A DNA stretch of 64,000 bases from Enoplolaimus lenunculus (lineage: Eukaryota; Nematoda; Enoplea; Enoplida; Thoracostomopsidae), in contig JASANG010002117.1 in NCBI GenBank assembly GCA_030248215.1, positions 179,235 to 243,234 on the forward strand, written 5' to 3'. The notes below the pieces were generated by a model. That model ran no database searches, had not been told where the DNA came from, and was given only the letters and a program-made list of their open reading frames with translations. Shown one piece after another: positions 24,746 through 35,463 of this stretch. Position 1 is the first letter of the stretch, and each line of letters begins with the position of its first letter. The translations under genes were made by a program, and so were the position numbers.

Positions 24746-24964
24746 CAAACACCAGGTGACTTTGAGCATTGGTAGGGTCATGGACACTGAAGCCAAAAAA
24801 GCTTCAGTATCCAGGATCTTGAAGCTTTTTGGTTTTAGTATGCGGGATACTGAAGCCAAAAAATGAGCGATTTGAAAACTGCACTTTTACAAGACCATGG
24901 CCGCAAAATAATGCTTTCCATTTCTATTAACGCGCTCAAAAATGCAAAAATATTTTTTCGGTTC

Positions 24965-25325
24965 AAATCAGGGTACAATTGGAGGTCTGCCCATGGCTCC
25001 GGCTGCAATTCGGCCTCCGGCTAGGGCAGAATTTTTACCGGAGGTACGGGCAATTTCGGTAGTATAAAATTTTGCAAAATTTGCCTGTTTAGCACGTTTA
25101 GTTTACTTTTGTCACAATTTTCAGGAAAGAATTTCCGAACTTTCGCAGAAAATTAGCGTAAAACCATACGACTTATACTTAAGAACGTATTGCAGAAATT
25201 GCCCAAAATTTACTAATTAACCATCATTTTTACTACCGAATTTCGCCTCACCTTCGGCTCCGGCAAGTTTCGTTCACATCTGGCTCGGTATTTTTCACCT
25301 CCGGTTGCACTCCGGTTCCAATGTC
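24965..25325. mobile_element. MITE-like family C, well-preserved copy
   Basis: It runs from CAGGGTACAATTGGAGGTC to CACCTCCGGTTGCACTCC. The two ends show partial inverted symmetry around the CCTCCGG words. The interior shares GGCAATTTCGGTAGTA and CGTAAAACCA with the 20041 copy. Confidence 0.6.
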
Positions 25326-25374
25326 CGAAAAAACTTTGCTATGCATCATCCTTTGCACAAACCAGGAATAAGAT

Positions 25375-25667
<293 letters not shown>

Positions 25668-26289
25668 AAGCTTTAAATGCGAGGTGGCGTGCACAAGAGA
25701 ACGCATTTGTAATCGAAAATGCTTTCAAAAACCTTAACCTATCTAGCAGTATTAAGCTACCTTTAGGCCAACCAAACTAAAAGTCAGGTTACGCTTGAAC
25801 TCATTTGAAATCATACATATTTTATTTTCTGGCCCTCAACCTTTAAACCAACAATGTTTTTCTCAAACTCGCACTAAACTTAAAAAGATGTCAGTTTAAA
25901 GTTAAACTTGAAATTCAAGTTTAGTTACGCGCGCAGCCTTTAATGTTTTACTTAAACCCATATTCAAGATAAGTTTAGCTACAACTACTTAAGTATTTAG
26001 CGAAGCGTTTTATATTTTGTGCTCAGGGGTCGAAAAGTGGATGTCCGTCTGTCCGTCCATCCTTCGAAAAGAATCTGAGGAACCGCTGAACAGATACTTA
26101 TAAACTTTGGTTTGAAAGCTATTTATCCTTGAGAGAGAATTTACTCAATTTAGAAAACAGTATGCAAACAGAAAATTCCATGTACATTTAAGGTTAAGCA
26201 TACCAAATGTGTAATTACAATGCACAAAAACAGACACCGTATTAAACTATAGCAAAGCAAACCCGGGGGTGTTAACTTCGCATTAGAGT

Positions 26290-26870
26290 TTTAAAACTTT
26301 AGGCCGTTTATTAGCTACCGGCTAATTTGCATAACAGCTTAATCGTAAATTATTACTTTTTACTGTATTTCACTAATTAGACAAGCAATCTAATTTCAGC
26401 ACCAAAGGAATTTTGGGTTCGAGAAATCGGAATAAAATACTCATAAACCTCCAAACCCGCTCACTGAACAGTTAGTTAATAGCTAGTTTGCATATTAGCT
26501 TAAGTAGTAAAGCAATAAATTAGGACTTTTTAAATTATTTCACTAATTATTAGGGTTACACGCAATCAAATTCAGCACTAGTTACGCCTAAATTGGGAAA
26601 TGTAAAGTTATTTCACTAATTATTAAGGGCTACAAGCAATCTAATTTCAATTCTAAGGGGTTCGGTTCGTAAGTGCGAGGAATTTGAATAAATTGCTTAC
26701 AAACCTCTAAACGATGATTGAAATGTTAGCTAATTGCTAATTTGCATATGCTTAATTGATAAGCCAAAATTTCCAAAACTGATAAATGAATAATACGCTA
26801 ATAACTAATTTGCATATTAGATTAATTGCTTAAGTGTGTTCGAGCTTCCCTCAATACATGTAGTCCCATT
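26290..26870. repeat. Diverged tandem repeats carrying octamer ATTTGCAT
   Basis: Four diverged units share the phrase GCTAATTTGCATATTAGCTT or close variants, interleaved with TTTCACTAATTATTAGGG and CAATCTAATTTCA. ATTTGCAT, the POU/Oct octamer, occurs at 26325, 26740 and 26808, with a GTTTGCAT variant at 26486. No coding potential. Confidence 0.6.
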
Positions 26871-26979
26871 ACGACTGGTACTTAAGTATTTAGAGTGTAG
26901 ACGATAACCATTTGCCGTAAATTGCTACAAAACGATGCGCACGTTTTTAAAACCGGTATTGATCTCTGATCTCCCCATT

Positions 26980-27128
26980 AACATAGACTGTCCGTACAGT
27001 TTCCAAATTTTCCTGAACGATATGCGACACCACGCGTCGTATTAAAATAATTGCTGAACATGACGCACGGTGCCGCACACTAGTGCGTTGCGGCGTCCAG
27101 CGTCGCGCTGAGTATAGGGCAACCCTCA
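26980..27128. mobile_element. MITE family A, partial copy
   Basis: The right end GTATAGGGCAACCC and the core words CGGTGCCGCAC and GCGTCCAGCGTC match family A. The left terminus is not clear. It lies just beyond the 3' side of the leucine-rich-repeat gene. Confidence 0.45.
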
Positions 27129-27590
27129 CACTGACACACAAATAATTTTTGACAGCTATCTTAAATAAGAAATTGACCCTTTTTGCACTAATTGCTTTAC
27201 TTCTGCCGAAAATTAAACAAGCCACAGACATATATAACACTTATGCACAGAGTACATTCCAAATATATAAACGATCATGTCCACTACTTCCGTTTCCAGA
27301 ACCATCAAATGCCCAATACCAAACCCAGTCAATAATATACATAACCTCGAACGAAACCATAACAACCGAACACGTAGGTACGATTTCACTTCACAAGGTT
27401 ACAACTTCCAAGAATGGCTTTTTGCGAGCGAGCGCAGTAGCAAACATGAAACTTATTGTTGAGCCTAACAGACAACATCAACGCTAAAAACAGTACAGTG
27501 CCTGTTTCTGTGCAAGAAATTCCAGGTAGCATATCCCTGTAAACTCCTTTACACCCCCTGAAGCCATCATATTTCAATTTATACCTCAGC

Positions 27591-30500
27591 CTACCTCGTG
27601 GTGACAATAAATTTGATATCACCACTAATGGAAGACGCACTTTGTCGCAGCACCCATTCTGCGTACCTCGAAAAATCAACAAACACGGTCAATTTTCTCA
27701 ATGTCCCAAGTGAATTATTTCTATCACTGTCAGCGGTACCATAGCTACTCCGGCGAAAACTACACAAAAACAACTCAATTTCGTGTTGCAAGAAATCGCA
27801 AAAGCTAACATCAATGCTTTCTAGTGAATTATTATACTTTGACGCAATGTCATTGTTTAGAAATCGGCCTTTTAGCCGCATACAGCTGCGAACTTTAAGC
27901 TCCACCAGTATTGGTAAATACATCAAAATTTGGCTCAAAACATTGTCACTAAGGCGATCGTTCGCGCTCAAGTCAAGCCGTCGCAGTGATGCAAAACCAG
28001 TTTGGAACGTTTCGGGTCGCTTGAACAAGCATCCACTGACGCAGAGTGTTTCACACTAAAACAAAATAAAATTAAGAACTTGAATTAACATTTTAACTTT
28101 TCAAAAACATGGTACAGTCACGGTCAGCTTGCTTCGCTTGCGATTGCGATTTTTGTGTCGTCCCGACCGAACGAAATTCGATTGCAATTTCTGAATCGCG
28201 ACTGTGAATTATACAATCGCGACTGAATCGCGTTTCTAAACGCGACTATACACACCGTTGAAAAATTCTGACCAGCAAAAAAGTTGTTCTTAAAAATTTC
28301 CACAAGTTAAGATCATTGAATACAATGTGCTGTTTACTGTGTGTTGAGCACGTTCGTACTAAATAATTATGTTTTCAGTTCATCAAAATGTTAACTGAAT
28401 GCAGGGGGGTGCAGCTACGCAGCCCCTGATGCAAACATTGGGATCACATAAAAGATCCAACCATTTGCAGGGGTACATACGCATGAGCACAATATGTAAT
28501 TTAAGTAGCTTCTAACCACGGTAGGTAATGTTTTGGTTGCTCGAATATGAATGTTTTAATTTTTTTTCATTCTGCTTGTAAAAATCTGCAGTGTACAAAA
28601 CATTTGGAGGTCGACATTACTGTGATCGCTCCTGTAAAGGGTACAAAAAATTGAACTATTGAGAACTTTGCACCCATTTATATTGCCGCAACAAAGCTTG
28701 CATTGAAAATTGTCATACATATAATACAAAACTGATGCTTAAATTAAAAGTTCTGCTTAGTCAATACTCAATAGGTATAAATTTGGCAGCTGATTTTAGT
28801 ACATGCAGAACATAAACGATCGCGATTATGACTGCAGTCGCGGACTCGCACTTTTAATATACGTTTGCGATCGACTTAATTTCAATTGTGATCGCTAAGA
28901 TACCTAACTAAATAACCATTATCCGGTTTAGCTACGCATCTCTTTCAACCACAGGATTTTCCTTCTCCAAATCTTATGAGAACGCGAACTGGAGTCATGC
29001 CTCCGGCTCGAAATGAAAAAATGTATTGGGGGGCGGTAACTCCTACACACTCGACAAAAGCACCCCAGAATCTATTTGCCTTCGCATCCAAGCATTCCAG
29101 TCGAAATTTTAAACCCCGGTTGAACATTTTATGCCTTAAAGATAAAATATTTGTGGGCGTCAAGTAATCTTTATGTATTGTTAGCACATAATAATAATAT
29201 TACTAATAATAATAATAATGGATAAGCGTATAAAGTGTAAAGCAGTGGTGCTCTTGCAGTGGAGCGCAAGCGGATACTCCAGGGTGTCCGCGGCTTCGCA
29301 GGGTCAATTTTTCAGGTTTTTTACCAAATTATTGAGGTTTTTTCAGGTTTTTTACAAAACTTTTTTCAGGTTCTTGTAGGCGTCCCAACATCAAAAGTGC
29401 ACCATTCTTGGAAAGAACACAGCATAGTTAATTGTGTATATAGTATGTTAGTTTCTATTAATTTCTGAAAGCAGTGGAAGGACGTCCACCCTATCACAAA
29501 TTACTAGAGTTGCAATATACCAAAACACTGACACGGACACGGAGTTTTTCGGCGAAAATACACGGAATAACCGGACACGGAAGCAACTCGACAAGGAACC
29601 GGGCAGGCAAAAAATCCACTATATATTTATCAGAAACCTAATGCATTGCTGTCCAAATCTTGCATTTTGCAAATTTCCGATATATGCACAATTTGTTTCA
29701 GACAACCCAGTTAATTACATTAGAACATAGCTGTTCGACCTGCTAAACTAATAAAATAAAATTTATTATTCCAGCGAATATTCATTTTTCGCAAACGCAA
29801 TTATTTTGTACCCAACCTCACTTCTGATATTTGTGACCTATACAAAAAATATTGATTTATGTAACAAATTCTTAAAATTTTTATTGTTTAAAAATGTAGA
29901 TAAGCATATATTGCCGAACATTGTTGGATTCGGCTTTTTCACAAGGGTATTCGACTCCGAACCGAATCAAAACTCAAGAATTTGAACTTTTGTTGCCACC
30001 CTGCAAAAAATAAATAAACCAGAATCGCTCGCTACATGATTGCACACCTGCGGACACAACTTCGCCACGCACGATATCGCCATATCATCAACAGTGTTCG
30101 ATCCATTCAAATCCACAATTTTCAAATCGCGACGTAGATGATAGCTGTGATCAGCGGAACCATCGTCTTTGATCTTTTCCACCAAATCAAAAAATACCGT
30201 TTTCATGGCGCACGAACCATTTGAATGCGTGACGCAAATCAGACGCAATTTTAGCTTTGCTAACGCTGGAAAACGTGAGAAAATCGTTCGGATTAAAGCC
30301 GCAGATTCACACGCTTTTGATACGAGATCGCACGACAGAACGCGAAGTTTACTTGGAACAATATGGCGGCCTGAAATAATGTAGCAAACTTTCATGTATG
30401 GCACAAACCTCTGACAAAGTATTTTGATTGATTAGGAGAAACTTGCAAGTTAGTTAGCTGCTCATTATTTGATATGCCCAGTTAGCCTTTTTGGCCTAGA

Positions 30501-32835
30501 GGGTCAGCAGCATTTATAATGACTGCGAATACAAAAAACCGCTAAGGCGCAAATGGAACCTAGTGTCGCTCAACAGATAATGTTCTACTGCGACTGATTT
30601 GGTACGGTAACTTCGTGACTACTTCAAAAACAAGTAGTTATAAGTTTCCGAATCTGTCTGAAAAACTTTTGGACTACTCTTCATTTTTAAAGCGATTGTG
30701 AAATAGTTGATATAATATTTTTCTATCCATTACGAAAAAAAGAACTTCTCGAAAAACGGTTGTTAAAATTTTTGCACTGGACACTCACTACTCCCAAAGA
30801 CGGAAATTTATTGAGCATATTGGCTGACACCACTTTTAAAATACATACAGAGCAATTCGTTGAAATTCGAGTTTGCGCAGTTAGTACCAGCAGCACACAG
30901 AACACGGAGATTCGGTTTGTTGTATAACGCATCAGCCCACAAATCGAACATTGGCAGGTTGCAAATATATACTTCTTCAAGCAATGACATTAATCGCAAT
31001 GACGAATGCAAGGCTATAAATTCACGCAATATGCATATATCAATAATTTACAACGCTATAAGAAAAGATATATTTTTCAGAAGCACTACTTCACCATCAT
31101 GTATGCATGCATAAGCAGATGCACGGGAAACCCGACATTTTGATCACACCCGAAAAGAAAATTTTGCAAAAATGACAATTTCGGAAAAAGCTGGCAAATT
31201 TGGGCTAGTTCTAAGTCCGCGGAATACAGTTTTCCGAATCACATCAAAGCTATGAAAAATACAAAAACGGGCAAAAATTGACCGAGCCTGATACTTTTCT
31301 TGGCCGGCCTCGGTAGTGAGGTCTCGGAATCGGTCTCGATCCCGGTTTTTAGCCGAGTCCGCCCACCCCTGATACGCATCCACATCTATATTCCCGGCTA
31401 CAGTGTGCAATGTAAACCTGCTTAATAAAATAATTACTGTTTAATGTTTTGTTGCCAACAACTCAAACGAGGTTTACCGTATAAAGTTTTAACGTGACGA
31501 TTATACTTTTCGGGACGATCAAACTGCATTCCAAATTTTGAATACTGATTTCACGATGGCCTGATCAAATACCGGCTTAATATTCGGGCATATTTTTTAC
31601 ACTCTGTTTTAATACTGTTTTCACGATTGCCTGATCAAATGCAGGCTTAACTTTGTATGTTATACATAGTTAGCGCTTTAAACTGTAGGTAGCATGTTAA
31701 TATAGCTGCAATCAGTTACTGAAATACTTTGAAGGAAAATGTGGTGCAGTAAAATAACTGATTGAAGGCACCTGCACAAAGGATCGTTTTTGATCAGGTT
31801 AAAACAATCAATTATTTCTGTTTACATGATATAGAGCACCAGCCACATTTTAAGGTATTGCATGTCGTAAATGATTATGTGGTTCCGTAATTATGCCACG
31901 TAACTGCATTCAATTTTTTTAAAAAAATGACATTGTGCAAAAAAATAGAAAAGGGCACAGCGCTAAAACAATTGAAAACGCAGACGCTAGAACGGATTAC
32001 AGCATTTTCGTAAATGTTTGAAGGAGTAAAATAAAACCTAAATCGTCACATTTGGTTCACTGGTTAAAGAGTTATTACCAAAAAGTCAAAAAATTCCGGG
32101 GGGAATCAAAATGTCGTGTTTTTAAGCGCATCTCCTCACGTACGTAATAATACGATTTCAAGACTTCAAAAAAATACTAAACTCACAAGCTCCAAATCAA
32201 AGAGGAAGACTGTCCGATATTTTTCAAAGTGTTCACATGGTGGCAACCAACTAAACACACATGGTAAAAATGCAAAGTATATAAAACACGTATATACCTT
32301 GGAATCGCATTAATATTGTAGCATTCGCATCGGTTTCGTAAACATCGTCGTTGTCTTCATCTATTGCTGGAATTGTATCGCTTATGTCCAATATCCTTAA
32401 CCGACAACTAAATGCTTTGTCCATTGCAGCAAAAGCACGCACGGTTAGATCATTGCCACCTAGATAGACAGCAAAGAGATTTGGATAATTTGCAACCCCC
32501 AGTGCTTCGATAACGTTTGATTCAAGAAGCATCCTTGACGCCGATCTCAAATCGACCACGCTTATGTTTCTAGGTTCAATAGTAGTGCGTACTCTGATTA
32601 AATTGTTTACCAGTGTGGTAGTAGAATACGCGTATCCAACAAGATGGTCTTCAGAGAGCAGTAAATCATGTCTCAAACTAATTGAGCGCTGGCGAGAACG
32701 CAGAAGCTTGTCGATACATCCACGACATTCTTTATTGATTAAACGTAAAGTCAGCTTCGTGCGGATTCCCATATAAGGAAATAAAGAAATAAGTAATGTC
32801 TCGATCGGTGAGTCAGCCGTACATATTTTAGTCAT
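27591..32835 (-). CDS. F-box-like leucine-rich-repeat protein, four exons
   Basis: Exons read downward: 32835-32298, 31013-30849, 30370-30048 and 28055-27591. All junctions are GT-AG and the phases match (1, 1, 0), giving 496 residues. The ATG at 32835 has an in-frame TGA two codons upstream. Residues about 8-52 resemble a degenerate F-box (IETLLISLF...TLRLINKECR). The rest is LRR-like: NLFAVYLGGNDLT, LRILDISD, NLRVLCAAGT, KLRVLSCDL, CETLCVSGC and LRRLDLSANDRLSDNVL, in an AMN1/FBXL-like style with cysteine-type repeats. By analogy it may be a substrate adaptor of an SCF ubiquitin ligase, but the F-box is weak and I recognise no orthologue. The stop TAG at 27591 overlaps a possible AG|GTAGGC donor, so one more 3' exon is possible. 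Repeats fill the introns. Confidence 0.75.
28128..28893. repeat. Repeat bounded by CGATCGCGAT-type ends (~765 bp)
   Basis: The left part has many GATTGCGATT / AATCGCGACT words and the right part has ACGATCGCGATTATGAC and GCGATCGACTT. The middle is AT-rich and unrelated. It sits in intron 3 of the F-box-like LRR gene. It is perhaps a non-autonomous element with GATCGCGA-rich subterminal repeats; exact ends are uncertain. Confidence 0.4.
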
Positions 32836-33033
32836 TATTCAAAGCAGATAGTAAACAGCTGAAATTTAGATCAAGAATTTCAACCTCTTGCTAATGCTGC
32901 ACATCGGTGAAACGTTGATGCATATGTAGTGCCTTCATATGCAGAAGCGGTAAAAACATTGTAGAACCAAGATGCATGTGTATGTTGAGGTTCTTATAAG
33001 GCATAAAAAAACAGAAAAACTAGCAGTTGATTG

Positions 33034-33114
33034 TGAGGCAGCGTGGCTCAGTGGCTAGGGCGCTGGACTGATAATTTATCGACCGAGTTCGAAACCTTCT
33101 GGGAACGTGCCTCA
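33034..33114 (+). mobile_element. tRNA-like SINE head
   Basis: TGAGGCA at 33034 pairs perfectly with TGCCTCA at 33108. Between them are an A box (TGGCTCAGTGGCTAGGGCGC) and a B box (GAGTTCGAAACC). The spacing after the B box is about 11 bases too long for a real T arm, so I call it a tRNA-derived SINE or pseudogene rather than a tRNA gene. A body of about 150 bp may follow to about 33260. Confidence 0.55.
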
Positions 33115-33404
33115 TTTTCAGCTGCTAACTCAGGACTAAAAACCGTCGTACCCTAGCCTACCCAACTTATCACAATAGGTTTGCCTTGGAAAAGCTTCAG
33201 GACGACAACAATTGTTGCCCTCTTCGGGTGTCCGACTTTCTACAGGGCTAGATATTAGCACAATAAATATTTCATAACGATTTCTAATCTATTTAGAGTG
33301 TCAAACAACTTCATATTTTACTTCCGCACTTTTAACAGAAGCACTAGCTAAAACATTTACGACACGGCATCGGTTCGTCTTTATAAAAATTTTCTAACTT
33401 TCTT

Positions 33405-34330
33405 AGTCGCGATTTTGGGACATTGGGATTTTGGGAAATTGGGATATTACCCGGGAAATTGCAATATTGTGATATTGGGATTAGCCGAGAAATTGGGATT
33501 TTCGGAAATTGGACTTCTGCCGGGAAATTTTGATTTTCGGCGCAACCATTTTTGTTCGGGATTTTGGGAAATTGGGATATCACGCGGGAAATTAGGGCAT
33601 TGCGAAATTTGGATATTAACCGGAAAATGAAGATTTTGGGAACTTGGGATTCTCCCGGGAAATTGCGGTTTTCGGCGCAACATTTTTCGCTCGGGATTTA
33701 AGGAAATTGGGATATTACCCGGGAAATTGGGATTTTTGTAAATTAAAATTCTGGCGAGAAACTGCGACTTAGGGCACAACCTTTTTCGGTCGCCATTTTG
33801 GGAAATTGGGATTTTGGAAAATGAGGCTAGTACCCGGGAAGCTGGTATTTTGGGAAATTCCGATATTATTCGCGAACGTGCGATTCTTCCTACGCCGGGA
33901 AATTGCTATTTTCGGCGCAACCGTTTTCGCTCTTGATTTTGAGGAATTGTGTGTTTGGGAAATTGGGATATTACCAGGGAAACTGCAATATTGTGAAATT
34001 GGGATATTGGGATATTAATCGATAGATTGGGAGTTTGGTAAAATAGGAATTTTGCCGGGAAATTCCGATTTTCGGCGAACCATTTTTGTTCGGGTTTTCG
34101 GTAATTGGAGTTTGTCCGGGAAATTAGGATATTTGGAAATTCGGATATTAACCGGGAAAAAGATTTTGGGAAATTGGGATTCTGCCGGGAAATTGCGATT
34201 TTCGGCGTAACTTTTTTCGCTAGGGATTTTGGGAAATTGGGATATTACCCGGGAAATTGTGATTTTGGGGAACTGGGCCAATTAGCCGGGAAATTGAGAT
34301 TCTGGGAAATTCGGATTTGGAAAAATAAAA
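33405..34330. repeat. Tandem satellite built on GGGAAATTGGGAT
   Basis: About 0.9 kb of degenerate repeats. A short unit (GGGAAATTGGGATATTACCC) is nested in a longer one marked by TTTTCGGCGCAAC, which recurs near 33537, 33670, 33908, 34069 and 34197, with a variant near 33768. That gives a super-period of about 100-160 bp. The open frames on both strands here are repeat artefacts. Confidence 0.85.
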
Positions 34331-35463
34331 CTTTGGTAACCCCATGGTTTGTACAAATTAAACCGTAATTTTATTTTACGTTGTTCGTATATTTTAAACG
34401 ATATATTGAGTTTTTTCGCTAGAAATTGGGCTACCCTTCGGATGCAAAATCCTGGCAACGCCCCTGCTAGGAATGCACTTGTGATATCATTTTTAAGGCT
34501 TACCTGTTTAAAAATGTATTTGATTCACAACAATGTTTAATACAATTTCGCCATAAATTGTCTAGTGTGGAGGTTTGTGGTCACAACCCATTTGATAACG
34601 CAATAAAACATAACTTCCTGAGATAAAACCTTCCATCCTCGCCACATAGACAACTTTTTAAATTAGGTTCTCTGTGGGAGCTGTCGCCCCCCTAAATCCC
34701 ACGCAATTTTCAGGCATTCTAAACAGAATTGGGAGCTGCCGCCCCCACGCCCCCTTCTAAAAAGCGGTTCTACAATTAAGGGATAAAAACACGGTATAAA
34801 ATTTTGCTCAAACACTGAATTGCTTTGTGAAGCTAAACATATTTCTACTTGGTTTTGACCAGCGAGATGGTTGGTGTTCCGACAGCTAGTACTGTTTTTC
34901 CTTTCGTGGTTTTGTCCCTACAAAGCATCGGTGAATGATGATAAAAGAAATTTAGCACATCATCGACTTTACACATTATTTCACGGTTGACAGACATAAG
35001 GTTTTCCTGCATAAAATACCAGTGCCAAATTTCAAAGAGAAAATATGGTTCAATATTCCCATTTTCTGCTTGACAACTCCTTTTTTTACAAATCCGCCAT
35101 AAACATTTGTTTTTAAAGGACAACAGCTCCAAGCATACAATCCGGGCATCATAGCTTTTCTTCAAAAATTTGAGCATAGAACCGAGGTGCCACCAGATAA
35201 CCTTTTCCGAAAAAATCGGCTTTCATTTCCACCACGTTGTGTTCTAGTATTCTTTAACGTACATCTTGGATAGAAACAAATATTTTTTCTGTTAATTAGG
35301 AAGCAGTTGATTAATTCCGCTAGGAGTTTAACATCAGGCTAGGACCGCATAACGTTACTGTTAATACGAGCAGAAGAAATGTTAGCCCTTACAATATTTG
35401 AATGGCTTCGGTAAACTTTTTAATAACCCTAAAACTCAAAACTGATATCCGATGTATGTAAAA
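34331..35463. other. Spacer 3' of cystinosin
   Basis: No gene recognised. The 110-codon minus frame at 34845-35177 has no family similarity. The segment at about 34655-34780 contains GGGAGCTGTCGCCCCCC and GGGAGCTGCCGCCCCC, words that recur near 47940-48010 and 50695-50730. Confidence 0.4.

Noticed and set aside
26947-27100. Possible last LRR exon ending QENLETVRTVYVNGEIRDQYRF
   Set aside because: The frame is attractive, but neither nearby acceptor gives the phase required by the AG|GTAGGC donor at 27593, and it overlaps a partial MITE.
28945-29187. 80-codon minus frame (FWGAFVECVGVTAPQYIFSF) inside the LRR gene
   Set aside because: The flanking exons (30048 and 28055) join in phase without it, and it has no LRR character.
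33034-33114. Functional tRNA gene
   Set aside because: The acceptor stem pairs and the A and B boxes are present, but the distance from B box to 3' end is too long for a T arm.
33447-34368. Several 70- to 110-codon frames on both strands
   Set aside because: They are artefacts of the GGGAAATTGGGAT satellite.
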